A model generated the notes under the pieces. That model saw only the letters and a program-made list of their open reading frames with translations, searched no databases and was not told where the DNA came from. 64,000 nucleotides of DNA from positions 48,259-112,258 of the forward strand of contig CALEWY010000009.1 of NCBI GenBank assembly GCA_937925335.1, given 5' to 3'. The stretch comes from an uncultured Acidimicrobiales bacterium. Its GTDB lineage: Bacteria > Actinomycetota > Acidimicrobiia > Acidimicrobiales > SZUA-35. Positions 1-6,598 of the stretch are shown piece by piece (position 1 is the first letter of the stretch; each line of letters opens with the position of its first letter). The translations under genes were made by a program, and so were the position numbers.

Positions 1-1
1 G

Positions 2-409
2 CTCACCGACGAAGCAAACTACGGCAACCTCGCCGAGTGCTCTGCGTACTCAGGCTTGTGGGAGCCAGACGGTGTTGCTCCTGACGCCTACCCGTATGCC
101 CTCGGACAGGCACTGATTGCCGACGGATCCGTCGATGGTTTCGAGAACCCGGAGCCGATCGACCTTGAGTCGCTGAACGACGGCGACCTCGAACTGGCCG
201 ATGGCCGAGTTGGCTTTGAGTGCGAGATCATCGAGATGCCAGAACGAACCAGCTACTCACAGTTCAACTTCATCTACAACGGTGCGAACGCCGGTAGCGG
301 TTACGGTCGAGGCGGCCAGAGCGCCGCCGGTATGATGCCGGGCTTCGGCGCACTCCTCCCCGAGGACTACGTGCAGGCCGTGGTTGATTACGAACGGAGT
401 CTCGGATGA
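2..409 (+). CDS. C-terminal part of a c-type cytochrome (5' end outside window)
   Basis: The reading frame is open from the first bases of the window, so the gene starts upstream. The last ~45 residues look like the end of a class I cytochrome c domain: a Met in MMPGFG that could be the sixth haem ligand, then LLPEDYVQAVVDYERSL, matching the usual C-terminal helix. The CxxCH haem-binding motif would lie upstream of the window, so the haem cannot be confirmed. The protein probably acts on the outer face of the membrane in electron transfer. Its TGA stop overlaps the ATG of the next gene (406), so the two are translationally coupled, and both precede the nuo operon in the same direction. The family call rests on the C-terminal helix and Met motif only. 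Confidence 0.55.
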   Translation, partial: LTDEANYGNLAECSAYSGLWEPDGVAPDAYPYALGQALIADGSVDGFENPEPIDLESLNDGDLELADGRVGFECEIIEMPERTSYSQFNFIYNGANAGSGYGRGGQSAAGMMPGFGALLPEDYVQAVVDYERSLG

Positions 410-1386
410 TGGCATTGCTGGCAAACATGTCGTCCGCCAACCTGGCGTTCATCGACGGCATCGGATTTGATCCGTTCTTCCGTGGCCTGCTGTCCGTCTT
501 GGTCGGCGTGGTCGTGATGATCGGCGGCACCTACCTCTTGGTCGCCACCAACTCCGGCTTTCGAACCGGTGCTCTCATTTCCGGCGCTGCGTTGTTTGGC
601 TGGAACTTCTTGATGGGAGTCATCTGGACGATCTACGCCATTGGCTGGATTGGCCAGGCCGAATCGTGGGCGCTCGTTGAGCTGAACGACGGAGAACTGG
701 CGTTTGCCGAGACCGAGTCGGTCGCTGAGCTTGGCCTTGCGCTCGAGTCTGTCGACATTGAGACCGAGGGTGTCACCTCGAGCGACCCCGATATCGCTCA
801 AGGCGAGGCTGTTGTCTTTGCGACCGACAACATCGGCCGCTTTGCTGACTGGCGCTACCTCGCCAGCTCGAACCCTCGACGTGGTGAAGCGGTGGCCTCG
901 GCCGACGTCTTCTTGACCGAGGGTCTGTACGAAGCCACCTCCGACTACGTCGTGCTCTCCTACGGAGCGTTTAACATCGGCGGCAAGCCGCTGCTCGATC
1001 CCGAGATCTCCGCTGATGATCCCAACAAGAGCGCCTGGGTTGAGAGCTTCACGGACCTCCCCGCTCGAGCTTTGCACAAGCTCGACACCACCTTCATTCA
1101 CTTCTGGCACCCCCAGGAGCTCATGGTCATCCAGGTGCAGGGTTCGCTCGACCAGCCGACCCTTCCCGGTCAGCCGCCTCCCATCCCAACCGCTGACCCC
1201 GACAAGTCGGTCGTTTCGGTCGTGATGGAACGAGATCGTGGCGGTCCTCTGCCCGCACTCTTCGGTGGAACCCGCGTCACTCCAGCTCTGTTTGCAATCT
1301 TCAACGGCATCTTGTTCGCCATCTTCTCGTGGGTGCTCCACACCCGTGATAAGCGTGAAGCGGCGATTCGTGCCGCTGCGGCGTAG
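406..1386 (+). CDS. Membrane protein of unknown function, coupled to the cytochrome c gene
   Basis: Product of 326 residues that I do not recognise. Two hydrophobic segments near the N-terminus (about residues 22-46 and 52-80) and one near the C-terminus (about 288-312) flank a ~200-residue polar, acidic domain. That domain would lie on one side of the membrane, probably outside, and has no cysteine or haem motif. The start ATG at 406 overlaps the preceding stop (ATGATG context), indicating co-expression with the cytochrome. It ends 39 bp before nuoA with a small GC-rich hairpin between. Position suggests a role in respiration, for instance as a partner of the cytochrome, but this is context only. 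Confidence 0.7.
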   Translation: MMALLANMSSANLAFIDGIGFDPFFRGLLSVLVGVVVMIGGTYLLVATNSGFRTGALISGAALFGWNFLMGVIWTIYAIGWIGQAESWALVELNDGELAFAETESVAELGLALESVDIETEGVTSSDPDIAQGEAVVFATDNIGRFADWRYLASSNPRRGEAVASADVFLTEGLYEATSDYVVLSYGAFNIGGKPLLDPEISADDPNKSAWVESFTDLPARALHKLDTTFIHFWHPQELMVIQVQGSLDQPTLPGQPPPIPTADPDKSVVSVVMERDRGGPLPALFGGTRVTPALFAIFNGILFAIFSWVLHTRDKREAAIRAAAA

Positions 1387-1391
1387 CGCTC

Positions 1392-1413
1392 GGCGCGTTT
1401 CTACGCGCCTTTT
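1392..1413 (+). terminator. Hairpin followed by T-run ahead of nuoA (possible attenuator or weak terminator)
   Basis: GGCGCG (1392-1397) and CGCGCC (1404-1409) form a perfect 6-bp stem with loop TTTCTA, followed by TTTT (1410-1413). This is a minimal intrinsic-terminator shape between the membrane protein gene and nuoA. The T-run is short, so partial read-through or an RNA-processing role is as likely as full termination. Confidence 0.45.
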
Positions 1414-1425
1414 GAAAGGCATGTG

Positions 1426-1962
1426 ATGGCTCAGTACTTGCCGATCCTGGCTCTGCTGATTCTGGGTGCGCTGTTCGCAGCACTCAGTTTCATCGGCTCG
1501 GGTCTGTTGGCTCCTCGACGCCCAACCGAGGAAAAGCTTGCGCCGTACGAGTGCGGCATCGTGCCTGGGCGCGAACCACCGGAACGTTTTCCGGTGCGCT
1601 TCTACCTGGTTGCGATGCTCTTCATCGTGTTCGATATCGAGATCGTGTTCTTGTACCCGTGGGCCATGGTCCACGGCGAGGTTGGCCTTTTTGGGCTCGT
1701 CGCAATCCTGATTTTCTCGGCGCTCGTCTTCGAGTCGTTCGTGTACCTCATCTCGAAGGGCGCCCTCGATTGGGGGCCGCTCCAGGTGAACCGTCGTCAG
1801 CAGGTTGCGCCTGGTATGCGTGATGAGTCCCGGACATCGAGCTCCACAGTTCGTAAGGTTGGACTCGAAGGCCGTTACGTCGAGGCTGAAAGAGTCGGAG
1901 CGGAAACGGTTTCAGCTTCCGCCAACGATCACGCCGAAGAATCCCTCGAGGGAGTGTCCTGA
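1426..1962 (+). CDS. nuoA: NADH-quinone oxidoreductase subunit A (complex I-1)
   Basis: Membrane subunit of complex I next to the quinone channel entrance. Three transmembrane helices fill the first ~118 residues, with family motifs [27 protein letters not shown] and a third helix after GLFGL. The product is 178 residues against ~120 usual for NuoA. The extra ~60 residues are a hydrophilic, charged C-terminal tail. I prefer ATG 1426, with GAAAGG 6 nt upstream; GTG 1423 is an in-frame alternative adding one residue. The TGA stop shares a base with the nuoB ATG. First gene of the 14-gene operon. Confidence 0.93.
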   Translation: MAQYLPILALLILGALFAALSFIGSGLLAPRRPTEEKLAPYECGIVPGREPPERFPVRFYLVAMLFIVFDIEIVFLYPWAMVHGEVGLFGLVAILIFSALVFESFVYLISKGALDWGPLQVNRRQQVAPGMRDESRTSSSTVRKVGLEGRYVEAERVGAETVSASANDHAEESLEGVS

Positions 1963-2549
1963 TGGGTCTCATCGAAGATGTGAAGGCAGACGGACTGGGC
2001 GGGCTCGAGCACAACTTTGTGACCGGCCAAGTCGAGACACTTGTCAATTGGTCTCGTGCGCGTTCGAGCTGGCCAGCGACGTTTGGCCTTGCCTGTTGTG
2101 CCATCGAGATGATGGCCACGGGTGGCTCGCACTACGACATCGCTCGTTTGGGCATGGAAGTTTTCCGGGCGTCACCTCGCCAAGCAGACGTCATGATCGT
2201 CGCCGGGCGTGTGAGCCAGAAGATGGCCCCCGTTTTGCGTCAGATCTACGACCAGATGATGGAACCCAAGTGGGTCATCTCGATGGGCGTGTGTGCGTCG
2301 AGCGGTGGCATGTTCAACAACTACGCCATCGTGCAGGGAGTCGATCAGGTCGTTCCCGTCGACGTCTACGCACCCGGCTGTCCTCCCGGCCCCGAGACCC
2401 TGCTGCATGCGATCCACACGCTGCACGCCCAGATCGAAAGCGGCGAGCTCATGCGTCGTCGCGAAGCGACCGGTGCGGGCGCCGGCATCGTGATCGAGCA
2501 GCGCGACGGCCAAGGCGAGTCGCAGCTGGTCACCCTCGGGCGGCGCTGA
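1962..2549 (+). CDS. nuoB: NADH-quinone oxidoreductase subunit B (complex I-1)
   Basis: Peripheral-arm subunit holding the terminal 4Fe-4S cluster N2 that reduces quinone. All four ligands are visible: tandem Cys45-Cys46 in GLACCAIEM, Cys111 in MGVCASSGG and Cys140 in [10 protein letters not shown]. Length 195 residues, with a C-terminal extension (after about residue 160) rich in charged residues. Overlaps nuoA by one base (TGATG) and ends 3 bp before nuoC. A second, divergent NuoB is encoded at 26391-26900. Confidence 0.96.
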   Translation: MGLIEDVKADGLGGLEHNFVTGQVETLVNWSRARSSWPATFGLACCAIEMMATGGSHYDIARLGMEVFRASPRQADVMIVAGRVSQKMAPVLRQIYDQMMEPKWVISMGVCASSGGMFNNYAIVQGVDQVVPVDVYAPGCPPGPETLLHAIHTLHAQIESGELMRRREATGAGAGIVIEQRDGQGESQLVTLGRR

Positions 2550-2552
2550 TCC

Positions 2553-3092
2553 ATGGCTGACTCTCCCGAGAACGAAGGCGCCGAAGAGGGCGCCGTCGAG
2601 GAGCCAGCTGCTGTTCCGACCGCGATCGCCTATGGCTGTCCGCTCACGCTCAGCACCGATGACCAACGAGTTCTGCATCCGAGCCGCGAGCAGTGGTTGC
2701 TCGTTGCGTCCGCGATTCTCGCCGACGGCTTCCGGATGTGCATCGACGTCACCGCCGTCGACTACCTGACCAACCCCCGCCGCCCGGCACTTGCCGACGG
2801 CGTTGCGCCCGAGCGCTTCGAAGTGGTTGCAAGCTTCATGAACCATGCTCGCCGCGAGCGAATCCGTGCCCGGATTCAGGTACCGGAGGGTGATCCCACG
2901 GTCCCATCGCTGACGACGCTCTATCCCGGCGCCGACTATCTCGAGCGCGAGGTCTACGACATGTTTGGTGTCGTGTTCGAGGGCCACCCCGACCCGTCGC
3001 GCATCTTGATGCCGGAGAATTGGGAAGGTCACCCGCTTCGTAAGGACTACGCCACTGGGGCAATCCCGGTCCAGTTCAAGGAAACCAACTGA
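2553..3092 (+). CDS. nuoC: NADH-quinone oxidoreductase subunit C (complex I-1)
   Basis: The 30-kDa-type subunit of the peripheral arm. It has an acidic Glu/Ala-rich N-terminus (about residues 1-20), then the family fold ending in the signature YLEREVYDMFGVVFEGHPDPSR and GHPLRKDYA. Length 179 residues is typical of stand-alone NuoC; C and D are not fused here. The stop overlaps the nuoD start (TGATG). Confidence 0.93.
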   Translation: MADSPENEGAEEGAVEEPAAVPTAIAYGCPLTLSTDDQRVLHPSREQWLLVASAILADGFRMCIDVTAVDYLTNPRRPALADGVAPERFEVVASFMNHARRERIRARIQVPEGDPTVPSLTTLYPGADYLEREVYDMFGVVFEGHPDPSRILMPENWEGHPLRKDYATGAIPVQFKETN

Positions 3093-4462
3093 TGGCGATT
3101 ACCGACGCACCTCCATCCTCTGACACTGGCGATACCCCGGTTGATCCGGCCGTGCTCGCTGCTGCATCGTTGCCCTCTGACGCAGCGACCGAGATCCACG
3201 AAGGACAGCTCGGCCTTTTGCCGCGCCTCGGCTCGGTCATGCGTATGTCCGAAGTGCAGATGGCCGAAGCGTCTGATCAACCCCTCGATGGCGAGAACGA
3301 TCAGACGATGCTCATGAACATGGGCCCGTCACATCCGAGCACCCATGGCGTGTTGCGCCTCATGCTCGAACTCGATGGCGAAACCGTCATTCGTTCAAAG
3401 CCTGTTGTGGGCTACCTCCACACGGGTATGGAGAAGACGGCAGAGAACCTCACCTACTTGCAGGGCCCGACCAACGTCACCCGCATGGACTACGCCGCGC
3501 CGCTCTTCAACGAGCTGGTCTTTTCGCTGGCGACCGAGAAACTGCTCGACATCGAAGTGCCCGAGCGAGCGACCTGGATTCGCATGCTCATGAGCGAGAT
3601 GAACCGCATCTCCTCGCACCTGCTCTTCATGGCAACGAACGGCATGGACCTCGGTGCGGTCTCGATGATGATCTACGGATGGCGTGAGCGCGAACAGGTG
3701 CTCCGCTTCTTCGAAGAAGTCACCGGACTGCGGATGAACCACAACTACATCCGCCCAGGTGGTGTTGCCGCCGACCTGCCAGACGGTTGGCGTGATTCAG
3801 TCATGCATCTGCTCGACATGTTGCCTCCTCGCCTGGAGGAGTACGACATCTTGATGACCGGCCAGCCCATCTGGCGCGAACGTCTGCAGGGTGTGAGCCA
3901 GATGAATGCCGATGAGGCCATTGCGCTTTCATGCACCGGCCCCGTTCTGCGCTCGGCCGGTGTCCCTTGGGACCTGCGCCGCGATGAGCCCTACCTCGCA
4001 TACGACGAGGTCGAGTTCGATGTTGTCGTCGGTACCTACGGCGACGCGTTCGATCGTTATGCGATTCGTCTGAACGAGATTCGCGAGTCGATGCGGATCA
4101 TCCACCAGATTCTCGACAAGATGCCAAAGGGTGACTACCGCGTCGGCGACGCCAAGGTGACCCCACCACCGCGAGCTCGCATCGACGAGTCGATGGAAGC
4201 ACTGATTCACCACTTCAAGATCTTCACCGAGGGCTTCAAGGTGCCCGAGGGTGAGGTCTATGTGGCCGTTGAGTCACCCCGTGGTGAGCTGGGTTGCTAC
4301 ATGGTGAGTGACGGCGGCCCCAAGCCCTACCGCATGCACATCCGCGGACCGAGCTTCATCAACTTGCAGACGCTGCCGCACATGATGGCCGACGGCCTCA
4401 TCGCTGACGGTGTGGTGTCGATCTCGAGTGTCGATCCGATCATGGGCGAGGTTGACCGCTAA
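3092..4462 (+). CDS. nuoD: NADH-quinone oxidoreductase subunit D (complex I-1)
   Basis: The 49-kDa-type subunit, which with NuoB forms the quinone-reduction site. After a ~70-residue low-complexity N-terminal extension comes the quinone-site loop GPSHPSTHG (about 78-86), followed by GYLHTGMEK (about 107-115). At the position of the arginine that is dimethylated in mitochondrial NDUFS2 (HRG), this protein has Thr111 (HTG). The following conserved Arg (TRMDY) is present. Product 456 residues, longer than usual because of the N-terminal extension. It ends in Asp-Arg and TAA, directly inside a 59-bp repeat that is also found after nuoD2. Confidence 0.95.
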   Translation: MAITDAPPSSDTGDTPVDPAVLAAASLPSDAATEIHEGQLGLLPRLGSVMRMSEVQMAEASDQPLDGENDQTMLMNMGPSHPSTHGVLRLMLELDGETVIRSKPVVGYLHTGMEKTAENLTYLQGPTNVTRMDYAAPLFNELVFSLATEKLLDIEVPERATWIRMLMSEMNRISSHLLFMATNGMDLGAVSMMIYGWREREQVLRFFEEVTGLRMNHNYIRPGGVAADLPDGWRDSVMHLLDMLPPRLEEYDILMTGQPIWRERLQGVSQMNADEAIALSCTGPVLRSAGVPWDLRRDEPYLAYDEVEFDVVVGTYGDAFDRYAIRLNEIRESMRIIHQILDKMPKGDYRVGDAKVTPPPRARIDESMEALIHHFKIFTEGFKVPEGEVYVAVESPRGELGCYMVSDGGPKPYRMHIRGPSFINLQTLPHMMADGLIADGVVSISSVDPIMGEVDR

Positions 4463-4512
4463 TGCCGCTCGCTTCGCTCGCTAACCGAGTTTCGCCTAGC
4501 GGCGAAACGTCG
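4454..4512. repeat. 59-bp hairpin repeat, copy 1, at the nuoD1-nuoE junction
   Basis: Matches 28872-28930 (after nuoD2) at 55 of 59 positions; a shorter diverged copy is at 27548-27590. The core is a perfect 8-bp stem, GTTTCGCC (4489-4496) with GGCGAAAC (4501-4508), loop TAGC. It is preceded by the simple-sequence block GCTCGCTTCGCTCGC. The repeat includes the last two codons and stop of nuoD and fills nearly the whole intergenic gap. It resembles small REP-type palindromic elements. Confidence 0.85.
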
Positions 4513-4530
4513 ACGCTGGAAGGCTGCTGA
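4462..4530 (+). CDS. Micro-ORF bridging nuoD1 and nuoE (22 codons)
   Basis: ATG at 4462 overlaps the nuoD stop (TAATG), and the TGA at 4528-4530 overlaps the nuoE ATG (TGATG), so the reading frame exactly spans the gap. The peptide begins MPLASLANRVSPSGETS and is encoded by the 59-bp repeat. The homologous micro-ORF after nuoD2 begins MPFASLTYRVSPSGETS. Whether the peptide accumulates is unknown. A plausible role is to carry ribosomes across the hairpin to nuoE. Existence of the frame is seen directly; translation is inferred. Confidence 0.5.
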   Translation: MPLASLANRVSPSGETSTLEGC

Positions 4531-5156
4531 TGCCGCGTCTCAATGCGAATAACGAAATGTTGGCGCGCGAGATCATCGCTCGGTATCCGGTGCGGAAGTC
4601 TGCGCTGATCCCGCTGCTTCACCTTGCGCAAGAACAAGATGGGTACGTGGCCGAAGATGCCATGGCCCACATCGCAGAGCTGGTCGAGGTCACCCCGGCC
4701 GAAGTGCTTGGCACCTGCTCCTTCTACGAGATGTTCAAACTGCATCCGGTTGGCCACTACGTGATCAACGTATGCGGCACGCTGTCGTGCCAGTTGCTCG
4801 GCGCAGACGAACTGATCCATCACGCAGAGGACCGACTCGGCATCAAAGTCGGCGCCACCACCGAAGATGGTCGTTTCACGCTCGAGAAGGCCGAGTGCCA
4901 GGCGGCGTGCACCGAAGCCCCGTGCCTGCAGGTCAACTACCGTCATGAATATCGCGTCACCACCGACGACTTCGATGCGATGATCGACCGTTTGAACAAC
5001 GCTGATCAAAAAGACCCGGCAGCGATTCCCCCACACGGAACGCTGTCAACCGTTCGTCAGCAGATCCCGAGTGGACGCGCCGTCGGCGCGGTGGCGCCGG
5101 AACTGGTGACGGGCCCGCCCGTGTGGATGCCGACCGAAAGCGCTGAGGAAAGCTGA
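4530..5156 (+). CDS. nuoE: NADH-quinone oxidoreductase subunit E (complex I-1)
   Basis: The 24-kDa thioredoxin-like subunit of the NADH module, holding 2Fe-2S cluster N1a. The cysteine pattern is complete: Cys in VCGTLSC (residues ~87 and ~92) and in ECQAACTEAPC further on. Helical N-terminus with the RYPVRKSALIPLLHLAQEQDG motif. Length 208 residues, with a Pro-rich C-terminal extension of ~40 residues. One-base overlap with nuoF (TGATG). No counterpart exists in the second nuo operon. Confidence 0.95.
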   Translation: MPRLNANNEMLAREIIARYPVRKSALIPLLHLAQEQDGYVAEDAMAHIAELVEVTPAEVLGTCSFYEMFKLHPVGHYVINVCGTLSCQLLGADELIHHAEDRLGIKVGATTEDGRFTLEKAECQAACTEAPCLQVNYRHEYRVTTDDFDAMIDRLNNADQKDPAAIPPHGTLSTVRQQIPSGRAVGAVAPELVTGPPVWMPTESAEES

Positions 5157-6598
5157 TGAGCTCGACCGGTATTGAAATCGAACGAGCTGCGGGCTTCGTC
5201 AAGAACGAGACGCCGCAGATCGTCACCTCGCGTTTTGACGTCGAGGACAGCCACACGCTCGTGGGCTACCTCGCGACCGGCGGTTATGAGGGCATCCGCA
5301 AGGCCCTGACGCAGACCCCTGCTGAGGTGCACGGTGAAATCCGTGACGCCACGGTGCTTGGTCGCGGTGGTGCTGGCTTCCCCGCCGGCGTCAAGTGGGG
5401 CTTCATGCCACCCGACGTCTTTCCTCGCTACCTCGTGGTCAACGGTGACGAATCCGAGCCGGGTACCTACAAAGATCGTCTCCTCATGGAGCTTGATCCG
5501 CATCAGCTGATCGAAGGCTGTCTGATCGCGTCCTACGCCGTCGGTCTCAGCCAGTGCTTCTTGTATGTCCGCGGCGAGATGGCGTTGGCTCAAGAGCGCA
5601 TCGCAACGGCGCTTAACGAGGCCTACGCAGCTGGCTACGTGGGCCGCAACATCCTTGGAACCGACTTCAGCCTCGACATCATCTTGCACTGGGGCGCTGG
5701 TGCCTACGTCGTTGGCGAAGAGACCGCCCTGATCGAAAGCCTCGAAGGCAACCGCGGCATGCCGCGCCTCAAGCCTCCGTACTTCCCGGCGGCGATCGGG
5801 CTCTACGGCAAACCAACCATCGTCAATAACGTCGAGACCCTCGCCAACCTGCCGTGGATCGCCAACAACGGCGCCGAGGAGTACCGCAAGATCGGTACCG
5901 AAACGTCGCCCGGCACCCGCATGGTTGCGGTGTCTGGACACGTCAAGCGTCCCGGCGTCTACGAGATCATCAACGGCACCACCACCTTCCGCCAGCTCCT
6001 CTTTGACGAGGAGTACTGCGGCGGCATGCTTGAGGGTCGGACGCTGAAAGCATTCGTTCCCGGTGGCGGTTCAGCTCCCTGGTTCCTGCCCGACCAACTC
6101 GATCTGCCGTTCGAAGCGAGCGAGGTCGGCCCGGCCGGATCGATGCTTGGTTCAGGCGCCATCATGGTGATGGACGACACCACCGACATTCCAAAGGCTG
6201 CTCACAGCCTCACACGGTTCTACGCCCACGAGTCGTGCGGCAAGTGTGTGCCATGTCGCGAAGGCGGCACGTGGCTCGAGCGAATTCTCGGCCGCATCAT
6301 CGATGGCCACGGCACGACTCGGGACCTGGCGATGCTCCTCGAGGTTGGCGAGACGATTTGTCCCGGCGATTTCCCTCATGCCTCATCGGAGCGTCTCGGG
6401 CTCGACGCGCAGCGCTTCCCCTATCAGATGACCACGATTTGTTTCGTTGGTCCGTCGGCGTTCGCACCGATTCACTCGGCCCTCACGCTCTTCCCAGAAG
6501 AGTTCGCCGAGCGCGTGCGCGATGTCACCGATGAAGAACTGGCAGCGAGTGCCGTTGGCGCCGTTCCCGTCGAACTCAAGGGAGTGGCCGCTCAGTGA
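5156..6598 (+). CDS. nuoF: NADH-quinone oxidoreductase subunit F (complex I-1)
   Basis: NADH- and FMN-binding 51-kDa-type subunit, where NADH is oxidised. The Gly-rich FMN/NADH loop GRGGAGFPAGVKW lies at about 69-81, with NGDESEPGTYKDR after it. The N3 4Fe-4S ligands are ESCGKCVPCREG (about 358-369) and the Cys in ETICPGDF. Length 480 residues, slightly longer than the usual ~430-450. Overlaps nuoG by four bases (GTGA). It is the only NuoF in the window, so the second complex either shares it or does without. Confidence 0.96.
   Translation: MSSTGIEIERAAGFVKNETPQIVTSRFDVEDSHTLVGYLATGGYEGIRKALTQTPAEVHGEIRDATVLGRGGAGFPAGVKWGFMPPDVFPRYLVVNGDESEPGTYKDRLLMELDPHQLIEGCLIASYAVGLSQCFLYVRGEMALAQERIATALNEAYAAGYVGRNILGTDFSLDIILHWGAGAYVVGEETALIESLEGNRGMPRLKPPYFPAAIGLYGKPTIVNNVETLANLPWIANNGAEEYRKIGTETSPGTRMVAVSGHVKRPGVYEIINGTTTFRQLLFDEEYCGGMLEGRTLKAFVPGGGSAPWFLPDQLDLPFEASEVGPAGSMLGSGAIMVMDDTTDIPKAAHSLTRFYAHESCGKCVPCREGGTWLERILGRIIDGHGTTRDLAMLLEVGETICPGDFPHASSERLGLDAQRFPYQMTTICFVGPSAFAPIHSALTLFPEEFAERVRDVTDEELAASAVGAVPVELKGVAAQ

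Noticed and set aside
4469..4483. GCTCGCTTCGCTCGC block as an independent promoter or operator
   Set aside because: It is a simple-sequence part of the 59-bp repeat, shared with copy 2, with no promoter-like boxes.
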